A DNA stretch of 34,800 nucleotides from DAOUMU01 sp034409055 (GCA_034409055.1 DAOUMU010000449.1:1-34800); one strand, 5' to 3'. Positions 23,106-31,790 are shown, counted from the stretch's first letter. Numbers and translations: made by a program. The notes: generated from the sequence alone by a model not told the origin.

Positions 23106-23961
23106 AGGGTTGGGCGGTATCCTTCCCCCTAAAAATTTCGCTGATGCCAGCCAGACTGCCCAGAATACCCGAAGCTTCATAGGGCAAAAATACCTTCGTG
23201 GCCTGCCCATCGGCCATTTTTTGGAGGGCTTCCAAATATTTTAGGGCAATCAACTCGTTGTTTGGCTGTCCTTCGTGGATAGCGGCGAAAACGACCTTAA
23301 TGGCTTCAGACTCACCATTGGCGATGGTGATCTCTCTATACTTTTCAGCTTCAGCCACTTGTTTAATCGCCCTGGCCTCGCCTTCAGCCTTGAGGATGGC
23401 CGCTTGTTTGGCCCCTTCAGCTTCAAGAATTTCCGCTTGTTTATGACCCTCTGCCGTCAGGATCGTTGCTCGTCGATCCCGTTCCGCCTTCATCTGGCGA
23501 TGCATGGCCTCAGTGACGTCTCTGGGGGGCTCAATTCGCTGTAGTTCTACCCGGGTGACCTTGACCCCCCATTTGTCGGTGGCTTCATCGAGGATCATCC
23601 GCAACTTGGTGTTGATGATCTCTCTGGAGGTCAGACATTCATCCAGGGCCAAATCACCGATCAGGTTCCGCAAGCTGGTCTGGGCCAGCTTGGTGGCCGC
23701 CGAATAAAAATCAGCCACCTTATAAGTGACTTTCACCGGGTCGATCACCTCATAATAGACCACGGCATCCACTTCGACCACGACATTGTCCTGGGTGATG
23801 ACCGCCTGGGGGGGCACGTCAACCACCTGCTCACGCATATCGACTTTTATCATCCGTTCGGCGAACGGCAAAACAAAGGTCAACCCACTGTCGGCCGTAC
23901 GTTTATACTTCCCCAGCCGTTCGATTAAGCCTTTTTGCCAGGGCCTGACAATCCTTAACAT
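23095..23961 (-). CDS. SPFH/band-7 (stomatin-like) protein without membrane anchor
   Basis: A 288-residue SPFH-domain protein close to stomatin/QmcA/paraslipin (RPWQKGLIERLGKYKRT, VVEVDAVVYYEVIDPVK, LRNLIGDLALDECLTSRE, LQRIEPPRDVTEAM). A heptad-rich Ala/Glu/Lys coiled coil covers about 165-230. The usual N-terminal hydrophobic segment is missing: the ORF opens at MLRIVRPWQK, and the RBS GGAGG lies just upstream, so no longer start is available. It may be recruited to the membrane by its partner at 23993, whose stop is 31 nt upstream (inference). SPFH proteins scaffold membrane microdomains and often protect proteases. Confidence 0.9.
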   Translation of the reverse strand: MLRIVRPWQKGLIERLGKYKRTADSGLTFVLPFAERMIKVDMREQVVDVPPQAVITQDNVVVEVDAVVYYEVIDPVKVTYKVADFYSAATKLAQTSLRNLIGDLALDECLTSREIINTKLRMILDEATDKWGVKVTRVELQRIEPPRDVTEAMHRQMKAERDRRATILTAEGHKQAEILEAEGAKQAAILKAEGEARAIKQVAEAEKYREITIANGESEAIKVVFAAIHEGQPNNELIALKYLEALQKMADGQATKVFLPYEASGILGSLAGISEIFRGKDTAQPSAS

Positions 23962-23992
23962 CTTTTATCCTCCCTCCCGACTTTGCTATCGG

Positions 23993-25222
23993 TTATTGAC
24001 TCTCTGTGCTACCTTCAGCCGCTTCGGTTTCTGCTTCCTCTTCAACCGCTGGGCTAGCAGTGGCCGTTGCCGCGCCAGTTTCAACTGTGGGCATAATACC
24101 CGGGCCGGGTAAAACCAGGGTGGGGACCGTGCCTTCCGGAGTAAAGATAATCTTATCGGTCGGTTGTAGAGCAGCGGCGTTAGCCTGGACCATCTGCAAT
24201 TCCAGGTAGCCGGGATTAGCCGCATAAAGTTCGGCCAGGGCAAATTGAACGGCCAGGTCTGCTTTGGCCTTTTCGGCGGCGGCCAGGGCCAGGGCCTGGT
24301 TAATCTCCAGGTCCTGCTGAGCGGCCAGGAGATCGTTCGCTTTTTGAGCCTCGATAATGGCTCGTTCGGCCTCCACCCGGGCCAGTTCGTTGGCTCGTTC
24401 GGCCTCGATGACCGCCTTTTGGGCCAATATTTTTTCCTGCTCTAACTGGGCCAGAACGGTTTGCTGTTTTGTTTGCTCCTGAATCCGGCTCTGCTCGATT
24501 CTGATTTCACCTTCCTGGCGGGCTTGTTCAGCCCCAGCCTGGGCATCGGCTCTCAGCTTGTCCTGGGCGGCCTTCTCGGTTTCCAACCGGCTCTGGACAA
24601 TGGCGTCTAAGGCTGCCTGCACTTCGGGAGACAGGATAACTTCGGGCACGACCACGTTTTGTACGTTCAGACCAAAATTGTCGGCCAGTTTATTGAGTTC
24701 ATCGTCAATGCAGGCTCTTAGCGCATCACGAGCGGTACCAATAATATTGTCGTCAAAAGTACGGTCACCCACGCAAACCTTCATGGCTTGTCTGGACAGG
24801 TTTTCTACCTGGGTTTGGGCCTGATTGTCGTCAAGATAAATCCCTCTATATTGCGCCCAAAATCCTCGTATAGTATCTTTTTCAGATAAATTTGGTCTGA
24901 AGATATTGCCGCTGACTTTGAGCCCGATCCGTTGTTTATCCTTGGTGATAATCTCTGCATCTTCAACTTCAAAGGAAATAGCCTGACTGGAGACCTTCTG
25001 CATCTCCACAAACAGGCCAAAGTCGCTGTACACACCGGGACCGACGATTTGATGAATCCGGCCCCCTCTAAACTGAACGCCGACTTCTTGCTCATCGACG
25101 CGCTCAAAAAGATAGAAAAATTGGCTAGAAATAGCCAGTAAAAGCACAACGACCACTACAATGATAATAATGGTCACAAATACTGAGGCTCCACCTGCTA
25201 CTCGTCTTATCATACGACTCAT
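23993..25222 (-). CDS. SPFH/band-7 protein with N-terminal membrane helix
   Basis: A 409-residue protein. One hydrophobic segment (about residues 11-38) is followed by a band-7/prohibitin domain (about 40-215) starting FERVDEQEVGVQFRGG. A long Ala/Gln/Glu/Arg coiled coil (about 215-345; repeats of EAERANELARVEAERAIIEAQ) leads to a variable, acidic Ser/Thr/Glu tail. Such proteins form membrane-attached rings or cages. It is the first gene of a two-gene minus-strand operon with the anchor-less SPFH gene. The start has AAGGAG upstream. A 149-bp MITE sits in its upstream region, 48 bp beyond the start. Confidence 0.9.
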   Translation of the reverse strand: MSRMIRRVAGGASVFVTIIIIVVVVVLLLAISSQFFYLFERVDEQEVGVQFRGGRIHQIVGPGVYSDFGLFVEMQKVSSQAISFEVEDAEIITKDKQRIGLKVSGNIFRPNLSEKDTIRGFWAQYRGIYLDDNQAQTQVENLSRQAMKVCVGDRTFDDNIIGTARDALRACIDDELNKLADNFGLNVQNVVVPEVILSPEVQAALDAIVQSRLETEKAAQDKLRADAQAGAEQARQEGEIRIEQSRIQEQTKQQTVLAQLEQEKILAQKAVIEAERANELARVEAERAIIEAQKANDLLAAQQDLEINQALALAAAEKAKADLAVQFALAELYAANPGYLELQMVQANAAALQPTDKIIFTPEGTVPTLVLPGPGIMPTVETGAATATASPAVEEEAETEAAEGSTESQ

Positions 25223-25261
25223 CGAATACTCCTTGTTGTTATGTTTTTGCTGTTTATTTTA

Positions 25262-25426
25262 CCATAGACGTAACTACCTACCATGTCATTCTGAACGAGC
25301 GCAGCGAGTGAAGAATCCCCAAGGCTTTGGTAAAGTAGATCTCTTTTGCGGAGATTCCTCGTCGTTTATGCCCTTTGGGTACTGAGCTCCTCGGAATGAC
25401 ATGAGGGCAGGTAGTTACCCATAGAC
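25262..25426. mobile_element. MITE with 8-bp target-site duplication
   Basis: A 149-bp element (25270-25418) begins GTAACTACCTACC and ends GGCAGGTAGTTAC, imperfect terminal inverted repeats. The inner parts ATGTCATTCTGAACGAGC and GCTCCTCGGAATGACAT are also inverted. Perfect 8-bp direct repeats CCATAGAC flank it (25262-25269 and 25419-25426), the hallmark of transposition. It has no ORF and is therefore non-autonomous. Its right two-thirds recurs at 31850-31947. It lies 40 bp upstream of the SPFH operon start and may affect its promoter. Confidence 0.85.
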
Positions 25427-25524
25427 TTTGATACATTTGATGAATATTGTAAAAATCATCTACACCAAATGGTTGTAACCCGGCTACTAAAAATTGTAGC
25501 TTGAATATTGATTATGCCAACAAC

Positions 25525-26766
25525 TTAGTGAGGAGATGATTTGGGTTTTGACCTCAGAGCCCACTGGAGACTGACCAGGAACATAGCGGCCAGTACGCCG
25601 GCGCTCAGTAGATAAATGCCGTTAAGCCCAAGCCATGGCCTCAAGGCATAGGCCAGGGGTGGTCCAACCGCGCTGGCTAAATCACCGGTGGTAAACAGCA
25701 CCCCCAATTGCCGGCCACGCCGTTCCTGACCCGATAAATCGCCGACAAGAGCTGTTGACAACCCTTGATTACTGCCGCTGGTGATCGCCGTCAAAGGGAG
25801 GCCAAGCAGAATGACCAGGGGAGGACCAAGGGCTAACAGACTAAAGCCGGCCACGCCTGGAGCTAAACCACCGGCTGCCACCGGCCAACGGTTGCCGGCC
25901 CGATCTGAAACCCCACCCACGATCGGGGCAGCCGTCATGGCGACGAGGGTGGTCAAACCCAATCCCACCCCTGTGACCGTGGCCACCCCAAAAGAATGGT
26001 TAGCAATGTCAATCGAGTGACCCAGTTTCTCTGCCAGGAATAAACCAAATGTGGAAAGCAGAATACCGGCCACCACCAAGCGATTGACCCCCGCTAAGGC
26101 GATAGCCGAAGCTAACTCGACCCGGCTAGTCGACCTGGGGACAACGGTTAGCTGGGGTGAAACGCTGCCTGAGTCGGGTGCTGGTTGCCTGAAGTCACGG
26201 GTTTCGGGTAAGAATAACAGGGCGATGATAGCCCCCAAGAGGGTTAAACTGGCCCCAACAACCATCGTCTGGTGATAACCTAACCAATCGGTCAGTACAC
26301 CGCCTACCATCGCTCCACTTGACGCCCCCAAAAAGAATGAAACCTGGTAAAGGCCGACCCACCGGCCCCGGTTATCATCGTCGGTAATATCGAGGATGAT
26401 GGTGTTGCCACCGACCCAGATACCAGACCAGGCCAGACCCCAAAGTAACCGGCCAATCAATAATGGCCAGAAGCCCAGGGTCAGTCCGTAGATGGCGGTT
26501 GAGCCGGCCCCTATGAACAGGGCCGGCACAAATAGGCGACGGCGAGGCCAATGATCGTAAGCCAGGCCGGCCGGGCCATTGAGTACCAGCCGGATAAAGC
26601 GGTTGGCCGACAGCAGAATACCCACACTGGCCAAGGGGACGCTGGCCTCCATCACGTGCGTGGGTAAAACAGCATAGAGCGAACTATCGCCGATGAGCGA
26701 CAAGCCGGTGCCCAACCCTACCGGCAGCAGAACGGACCAAAGGGAGATAGTTGAACGGTTGGCCAT
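25525..26766 (-). CDS. MFS transporter
   Basis: A 413-residue polytopic protein with about 12 membrane helices in two halves. The RWVGLYQVSFFLGASSGAMVGG region resembles the motif-C antiporter area, and a motif A-like GVSDRAGNRWP lies at the start of the second half. This fits drug- or metabolite-efflux MFS members, but the substrate cannot be read. No operon partner is evident and no clear RBS precedes ATG 26766. The 139 bp upstream (26767-26905) is GC-rich and contains no gene. Confidence 0.85.
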   Translation of the reverse strand: MANRSTISLWSVLLPVGLGTGLSLIGDSSLYAVLPTHVMEASVPLASVGILLSANRFIRLVLNGPAGLAYDHWPRRRLFVPALFIGAGSTAIYGLTLGFWPLLIGRLLWGLAWSGIWVGGNTIILDITDDDNRGRWVGLYQVSFFLGASSGAMVGGVLTDWLGYHQTMVVGASLTLLGAIIALLFLPETRDFRQPAPDSGSVSPQLTVVPRSTSRVELASAIALAGVNRLVVAGILLSTFGLFLAEKLGHSIDIANHSFGVATVTGVGLGLTTLVAMTAAPIVGGVSDRAGNRWPVAAGGLAPGVAGFSLLALGPPLVILLGLPLTAITSGSNQGLSTALVGDLSGQERRGRQLGVLFTTGDLASAVGPPLAYALRPWLGLNGIYLLSAGVLAAMFLVSLQWALRSKPKSSPH

Positions 26767-26905
26767 AGCATGTGACCCGATAAGATTTGCGTTACGCTTG
26801 CGGCGAGAATCATAGCTACGTAAGTTTATATGCCAAGCGAAGTGTTGCGTATTGCGTGGCGGCGATTTTTATAGACTCTCCGCTTTCCGTTGTGGCTTCG
26901 CCGCA

Positions 26906-27433
26906 CTACGCTTCACACAGCACCACGTTCGTGGCCTGGTCGGTATGATATTCATATTGTTGGCCTTGGGCTTCCAGCACGATCAGATAGCCGGGCGTGA
27001 CGACCTGAGCGTACATAAAACCTTCCTGGGGGCAGCCCAGGCTGGCATCGCTCCACTGAACGGCTTCCATTGACACCAGGCGAATATCGCCCGCTGGCAA
27101 GCCGGTCTGCTCAGATAGATCGGCGATGGCCGCAGCCAGGGCGTCCTCACTGCCAGGAATAGGTTGAATGTCGCTGTTAATTGGGGACATAGCAGGTTCC
27201 TGCCCGGGCGACACTGGCGAGATGGGTGATATCGGTTCGGTAATTTCTACAGGCAAATCGGTCAAGGTGGGCACCGGTTCAGGTGTAGCCGATGCCTCTG
27301 GCACCGTCTGTGGCTCAATCGTGCCAACCGGTGCTATATCCTGGTCAGAATCTCTGGCGCCGCAAGCAACTGTGGTTAGGGCAATACAAAAAATCGTAAC
27401 AATTAAAAAAGTCTTGCCAATAAAAAATGGCAT
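26906..27433 (-). CDS. Predicted lipoprotein of unknown function
   Basis: A 175-residue exported protein. A signal peptide (IGKTFLIVTIFCIALTTVAC) ends in a lipobox TVAC with Cys-24 as the lipidation site. A Pro/Glu/Ser/Thr-rich linker (about 30-90) precedes a compact domain (about 95-175) with QTGLPAGDIRLVSMEAVQWSDASLGC, VVTPGYLIVLEAQGQQYEYHTD and a C-terminal VVLCEA. That domain resembles a short repeat seen in other Chloroflexota lipoproteins as far as I recall, with unknown role. RBS GGAGG precedes ATG 27433. Confidence 0.75.
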   Translation of the reverse strand: MPFFIGKTFLIVTIFCIALTTVACGARDSDQDIAPVGTIEPQTVPEASATPEPVPTLTDLPVEITEPISPISPVSPGQEPAMSPINSDIQPIPGSEDALAAAIADLSEQTGLPAGDIRLVSMEAVQWSDASLGCPQEGFMYAQVVTPGYLIVLEAQGQQYEYHTDQATNVVLCEA

Positions 27434-27512
27434 AAAAAATTACCTCCAACCCATAAAATTACTCTCATAGTGTAGACGCAGGTTGGAGTGAAAGAGTTCC
27501 CCAAAGCAAGGC

Positions 27513-27812
27513 TTAACTCAATAAACTGTCTTCGACCTCGGTCGGCGTCAGCCCGACGACAACGATCATTTTTTCCGCTGAAGTCAAGCCGGCCGCAATT
27601 TCAATATTTTTCCGCTCGATCTTAAGCTTGTCGCAGAGAAAATTTATTAAGGTGTCATTGGCGATCCCCCCGACTGAGCTTGAGGTTAAGCGCACTTTAA
27701 GGGCATCGCCATGTTTACCAGCGACCTCGTTTTTCTTGCTTCTGGGCACGACATGCACGGCAAAAGCAGCCCCTTCTTCGGCTTTGGTAATCTTAAATTC
27801 AATTTCTCGCAT
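27513..27812 (-). CDS. yggU: DUF167/YggU-family protein
   Basis: A 99-residue protein with the YggU core: FAVHVVPRSKKNEVAGKHGDALKVRLTSSSVGGIANDTLINFLCDKL. Function unknown; the structure in the family is a small alpha/beta fold. It follows the yggT-like gene by 28 nt and is the last gene of the pgeF-yggS-proC-yggT-yggU run, a gene order common in bacteria. A good RBS (AGGAGAAA) precedes ATG 27812. Confidence 0.87.
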   Translation of the reverse strand: MREIEFKITKAEEGAAFAVHVVPRSKKNEVAGKHGDALKVRLTSSSVGGIANDTLINFLCDKLKIERKNIEIAAGLTSAEKMIVVVGLTPTEVEDSLLS

Positions 27813-27840
27813 AGCTTTTTCTCCTAACAGGTAGTTTTTA

Positions 27841-28110
27841 CTATCTTAATAAAGAAATCAATATTTCCCTGATAATTTCTAAACCAAACAGGGCTACGAT
27901 CGGACTTAAATCTATCATGCCGACAGTGGTATATCTGCGCAGCGGGTCTAGAATAGGGTCGGTAATTGAGTAAAGGGTCCGAACAACGGGATTGTAGGGG
28001 TCTATGCGGATGCCAGCCATAGGTAGCCAGGAAAGTAAAACTCTAATCAAAATTGCCCACCATAAAAACCCAAATACAAGATTGATAACTAACGCCAGGA
28101 AATCACCCAT
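27841..28110 (-). CDS. yggT: YggT-family membrane protein
   Basis: An 89-residue protein with two hydrophobic helices (about 5-28 and 65-85). The central family motif VRTLYSITDPILDPLRRY is present between them. YggT proteins are small inner-membrane proteins implicated in osmotic or cell-division roles, without a defined activity. The ATG at 28110 overlaps the end of proC by 8 nt; longer in-frame reads back to 28302 cross the end of proC and are rejected. Confidence 0.85.
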   Translation of the reverse strand: MGDFLALVINLVFGFLWWAILIRVLLSWLPMAGIRIDPYNPVVRTLYSITDPILDPLRRYTTVGMIDLSPIVALFGLEIIREILISLLR

Positions 28111-28930
28111 TGTTGTCCAAGCCTCCAAGATAACGGGATTTTTGATAAGCGGCCCAGATGGCTTTGGAAAGAACGGTGCGAAAGCCTCCTTTTTCCATTT
28201 GATAGAGGGCCTCGGCGGTGGTGCCGCCCGGTGAAGTGACCATGTTGCGCAGCTCCGCCGGATGCCGTTGGCTTTCACGGGCAAAAGCCACCGAACCTTC
28301 AATGGTCTGGTAAACTAACTCCTCGGCCACACGCCGGGGAAAGCCCATATGGACCCCGGCGTCGATCATGGCCTCCATAAACATAAAGACATAAGCCGGG
28401 CCAGTACCGGATAGGGCCGTGGCCATATCCAGGTAGTCTTCATGCTCCACATGCAGTTCTCTGCCCAGAGCGGCTAAAATGGTTTTAGCCTGGTTGTGTT
28501 GAACCTCACTGACCTCACCGGTACTTGTCCATACTGAAATACCTTTGCCCACTCGGGCTGGCGTATTGGGCATAACCCGTATCACCCGGTAGTGATGCAA
28601 CTTCCGGCCGATTTTGGCGATGGGAACCCCGGCAATGATTGATAGCACCAAAGCATCCGTTGGAATGTGTCCCCGCAACTCCTCGCCTACTTCGCTAAAA
28701 TTTTGGGGCTTAATGGACAGCACAATGATATCTTTATCATGGACCGCCTCCAGGTTGTTTTGTGTTGTTTGGACCTGGTAACGCTGAGCCAACTTGTCAA
28801 GCTGAGCCGGATAAGGGTCACTGGCCGTAACATTTTCCGGCTTGATCAGTTTTTGTTTAGTCAGACCGGCGATCATGGCCGTGGCCATCGCGCCGCTGCC
28901 GATGAAACAAATTTTAGTCTCTTTTAGCAT
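28103..28930 (-). CDS. proC: Pyrroline-5-carboxylate reductase
   Basis: A 275-residue Rossmann enzyme making proline from pyrroline-5-carboxylate with NAD(P)H. The N-terminal ICFIGSGAMATAMIAG is the dinucleotide loop. The C-terminal half carries ALSGTGPAYVFMFMEAMIDAGVHMGFPR and MVTSPGGTTAEALYQME, which form the helical dimer and substrate-binding part. Length is normal for ProC. It sits in the yggS-proC-yggT run. Confidence 0.95.
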   Translation of the reverse strand: MLKETKICFIGSGAMATAMIAGLTKQKLIKPENVTASDPYPAQLDKLAQRYQVQTTQNNLEAVHDKDIIVLSIKPQNFSEVGEELRGHIPTDALVLSIIAGVPIAKIGRKLHHYRVIRVMPNTPARVGKGISVWTSTGEVSEVQHNQAKTILAALGRELHVEHEDYLDMATALSGTGPAYVFMFMEAMIDAGVHMGFPRRVAEELVYQTIEGSVAFARESQRHPAELRNMVTSPGGTTAEALYQMEKGGFRTVLSKAIWAAYQKSRYLGGLDNNG

Positions 28931-28957
28931 AATATTTTTTATGATTCTCCAAACTGT

Positions 28958-29713
28958 TTATTCCCTCTCTCCAAAAAGCGCCCGACCTACTCTAATAATC
29001 GTCGCTCCCTCTTCAAGGGCTACTTCAAAATCATCGGTCATCCCCATCGAAAGATGGGACCAGTCAAATTGGGGCATTTGCACCTGTAAAGTGTCCCGCA
29101 AGCCAGCCAGGCTGTGGAAGGTTGGCCGGGCGTCTTCTGGATTGGTGGATAAAGGGGCCATGGTCATCAGCCCCCGGATGATGATCTTGTTCAGGCTCCC
29201 CATTTGTTCGACCGTTTCCAGAAACGCGCTCAACCGGGCCTGGTTGGTTGACCAATGGTTAAGATCAAACCCGGATTTCGTGACCTCCCCGGAAACATTA
29301 CATTGCAACAAGACCTCCACCGGCGGATAGTTGTCTCGTTCGGCCATCCGGTTGATCCGTTGGGCCAGTTTCAAGCTGTCCACCGAATGGATCAGTTGAA
29401 ATTGTCCCAGGGCACATTTAACCTGCCGGCTTTGCAGGTGACCGATCATGTGCCAGGTCGGTGGCTCGCCTTTGATATTTTCTGGCGCACTGGCCAGCCA
29501 TTCGGCCAGCCCGATCACTTTATCCCGCCCCTCTTCGACTCGATTTTCGCCAAAATGACGCAAGCCGGCCCGGTAAGCGGCCATCACCGTTTCTAAGGGA
29601 TGGGTTTTGGTCACGGCCACCAGCGTGATCTCATCGGCCTGGCGTCCGGCCCGTTGGACCGCCATATTAATGCGCTGGTAAACAGCTTCAATGTTTGCTG
29701 CAATATGACTCAC
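28958..29713 (-). CDS. yggS: YggS/PLPBP-family pyridoxal-phosphate protein
   Basis: A 251-residue alanine-racemase-fold barrel without the second racemase domain. K36 in LVAVTKTHP is the PLP Schiff-base lysine, with HFGENRVEEG, IHSVDSLK and a C-terminal MGMTDDFEVALEEGATIIRVGRALFG phosphate-binding segment. Members regulate PLP homeostasis. The start is a GTG overlapping the pgeF stop (GTGA, 29710-29713), which shows translational coupling. Confidence 0.94.
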   Translation of the reverse strand: MSHIAANIEAVYQRINMAVQRAGRQADEITLVAVTKTHPLETVMAAYRAGLRHFGENRVEEGRDKVIGLAEWLASAPENIKGEPPTWHMIGHLQSRQVKCALGQFQLIHSVDSLKLAQRINRMAERDNYPPVEVLLQCNVSGEVTKSGFDLNHWSTNQARLSAFLETVEQMGSLNKIIIRGLMTMAPLSTNPEDARPTFHSLAGLRDTLQVQMPQFDWSHLSMGMTDDFEVALEEGATIIRVGRALFGERE

Positions 29714-30534
29714 CCAGCCTCTCCTCTAAGGCCGATAATCACCCCAAAGCGGCCGGTGTGACCTTTTTCGGCTCGGTGGGAAAAGAACAGGTCGGTATGG
29801 CAGGCCGTGCATAACCCGGATTGAATAATTTGCTGCACGCCGCTGGCAGCCAGTTGTTGCTGATTGGCCGTCCACATATCAAAATAGGCCCGGTTTGTCC
29901 TTCCATTGCGCCAGATAAAAAGATGATCGGGGTCATCAAAAGCCTTGGCGGCTGTGGTTATAACCTCCGGTCCGACCTCATAGCAGCATGGGCCAATGGC
30001 CGGACCGATCACGGCGATAATATCCTGTGGCCGGCAGCCAAGTTGGTTCACCATTTCCCGGATTGTCGCCCCGGCTGCGTTTTTCATCGTGCCTCGCCAG
30101 CCAGCGTGGGCTACGCCGATTGCCCGGCGAACCGGATCGAAAAAAATAAGGGGCGTACAATCACCAAACCGCATCGCCAGATAGATGTCCGGGTCAGCAG
30201 TAATCAAACCATCAGCCTTGCCCATCACCCGCCGCCGGTTGGCTTTATTAATTGTCAAAATATCGGCGCTGTGAATGAGATGGCAGGAGACGGTTTGGGC
30301 GGGGGTGGTGTTGACCACCTGGCAGGCCTGCTCAAAATTTTTAGCCACTACCTGGGGATCATCCCCCACCGCTATGCTCAAATTGAGCGACCGGTACGGT
30401 CCCTGGCTGATACCCCCCCGTCGCGTAAAAACGGCATGGCTCAAATAGGGGTAGGGGTCGAAGGCGCGGATACGTAAAACAGGTAGGTTTTGGACGCTGA
30501 TCTGGTACATGCTATCAGATGTTGCCGAAATCAT
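29710..30534 (-). CDS. pgeF: Multi-copper-like peptidoglycan editing factor / laccase-domain protein
   Basis: A 275-residue protein with the YfiH/PgeF fold. The metal site is H88 (LIHSADI), C126 (FGDCTPL) and H143 (VAHAGWRGT), followed by IGPAIGPCCYEVG. Such proteins act as purine nucleoside phosphorylases/adenosine deaminases or edit peptidoglycan; the exact role is open. No clear SD is seen before ATG 30534; an internal ATG at 30510 is an alternative. First gene of the five-gene run. Confidence 0.9.
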   Translation of the reverse strand: MISATSDSMYQISVQNLPVLRIRAFDPYPYLSHAVFTRRGGISQGPYRSLNLSIAVGDDPQVVAKNFEQACQVVNTTPAQTVSCHLIHSADILTINKANRRRVMGKADGLITADPDIYLAMRFGDCTPLIFFDPVRRAIGVAHAGWRGTMKNAAGATIREMVNQLGCRPQDIIAVIGPAIGPCCYEVGPEVITTAAKAFDDPDHLFIWRNGRTNRAYFDMWTANQQQLAASGVQQIIQSGLCTACHTDLFFSHRAEKGHTGRFGVIIGLRGEAG

Positions 30535-30559
30535 AACAAGATGAGTCTATCATATTCAC

Positions 30560-30575
30560 AAATTGACGTCAATTT
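30560..30575. promoter_or_regulatory. Perfect 16-bp palindrome upstream of pgeF
   Basis: AAATTGAC followed by GTCAATTT is a perfect palindrome 26 nt from the pgeF start, within its likely 5' untranslated region. It is a plausible repressor operator. No regulator is identified. Confidence 0.45.
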
Positions 30576-30630
30576 AATTGGCAGGAGTCTCATCACCTAC
30601 AAGAATTGTACCCCGATCATCTGTTTCAAT

Positions 30631-30658
30631 AGGATATATTTTATTTATTATATGTCAA
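30631..30658 (-). promoter_or_regulatory. Possible promoter for the pgeF operon
   Basis: On the minus strand TTGACA (30658-30653) is separated from TATCCT (30636-30631) by 16 nt. The 302-bp space between 30535 and 30836 otherwise contains only AT-rich sequence, an ATGTCA/TGACAT hairpin (30652-30667) and no convincing gene. Confidence 0.35.
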
Positions 30659-30836
30659 AAGTGACATTTTGTGAATTGGGAATTTAGTTTATGGAAAGTT
30701 GGGGATAAAGTAGGCTATCCTCTACTCAGTATCTTTACCGTAGCTTCGTATTGGGCTCTCCGAGCAAACTCGCCCACATTATTGTCGGTTATGTTCCCCT
30801 CACATAGCGAATTGCTAATTGAAGACTTCCCGCTCC

Positions 30837-31694
30837 TTAATCCGCCATGTCAGGGATGGGTGGCTGGGCTGTCTCTTCGGTGGCGATAATAGTGTAATCG
30901 GGGTGTCCTTGCAGTAAAGTCACCGGATAATCGACATCCTCGTCACCCATCAAGGCGATGCGCAGTACCGTTCGCTGCCAGGCGCCTCCCTGGCAATAAA
31001 GTCGAATACGCCGCGCTGCCAGGATATCGCGCATCCCCAGGGTAACGGCCATGGGGGGCAGCGCAGCCGGATTGCCTCCCGCGGCCCGAATACTGTTTAT
31101 CACAATGGTTTCGGGAGCCAGTGACACGATGCGCGTCAGGGAGTTTCGGAATTGTTCCGGGGTGAGTTTATACCAGCGCGAAATGGGTGGCTCGTTGAAA
31201 GCCACGTGGCCGTGATAGCCAATGCCACCGTAGCATGTATCGATGCCTCCCACCGCCTCAATTCGCCGGCTGATCCAATCCAGGTTGAGTGGGTCCGGGA
31301 AATGGATCTGGTCATCGGGGATACGAAGTGCCGGGTCAAGCTGGTCGAACAAAGTGCGTCGGGTATAGCCCTGGAAACTGAGCGGATGGTCAGCAGGCAC
31401 AGCCCGGCCTTGCCAGTCGCAGTATTCGTCCATATTAAAGGTAAAGACGTTCCGCCAAATGATACGTTCTTCATTGCAGATGCGGGCCAGGATAGGGAAC
31501 TGGTCGACCGGGCCAACGGGCAAGATCAAGCGCGTTGGCCGGCCGGCCAGATTATTCGCTTTGATTTCGTCGGCAATGCTGCGAGCAAAATGAAAATGCA
31601 GAGCATCCAGATCAGGCAGAATCTCCAGGTGAACCCGGCTGGCTTTGGGCAGCTCGGCCACAGGTAGAGTGAGATATGCAGGTAAATTGTCCAT
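30837..31694 (-). CDS. Glucosamine-6-phosphate deaminase-like (NagB family) protein
   Basis: A 285-residue protein with the NagB/RpiA/PGL-like fold: NVFTFNMDEYCDW (D89-E90, the ring-opening region) and a GIGYHGHVAFNEP block around 158-170. In E. coli NagB this block reads with Asp before Gly-His (D141), the general base; here it is His at position 161. The RIVSLAPETIVIN region and a ..MAVTLGMRDIL tail follow. ATG 31694 has GGAGG 8 nt upstream and is preferred to a TTG at 31709. No nag genes are adjacent. Altered chemistry or a different sugar phosphate substrate is possible. Confidence 0.8.
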   Translation of the reverse strand: MDNLPAYLTLPVAELPKASRVHLEILPDLDALHFHFARSIADEIKANNLAGRPTRLILPVGPVDQFPILARICNEERIIWRNVFTFNMDEYCDWQGRAVPADHPLSFQGYTRRTLFDQLDPALRIPDDQIHFPDPLNLDWISRRIEAVGGIDTCYGGIGYHGHVAFNEPPISRWYKLTPEQFRNSLTRIVSLAPETIVINSIRAAGGNPAALPPMAVTLGMRDILAARRIRLYCQGGAWQRTVLRIALMGDEDVDYPVTLLQGHPDYTIIATEETAQPPIPDMAD

Positions 31695-31753
31695 CGCATT
31701 GACCTCCAAAACTGGTTAAATTGGTCTATGATAGCCTACCGGTAAGATAACAC

Positions 31754-31790
31754 TTCCCTCGTTCCAACGCTCTGCCTTGGAACGAGGGAA
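31754..31790. repeat. REP-like hairpin
   Basis: TTCCCTCGTTCCAA (31754-31767) pairs perfectly with TTGGAACGAGGGAA (31777-31790) over 14 bp, with a 9-nt loop. It is of the CTCGTTCC...GGAACGAG type that I recall from many bacterial genomes. It fills part of the gap between the NagB-like and DUF4091 genes. Confidence 0.65.

Noticed and set aside
22879..23244. 121-codon plus-strand reading frame after the GshB-like gene
   Set aside because: It runs through an intrinsic terminator and overlaps the SPFH gene on the other strand.
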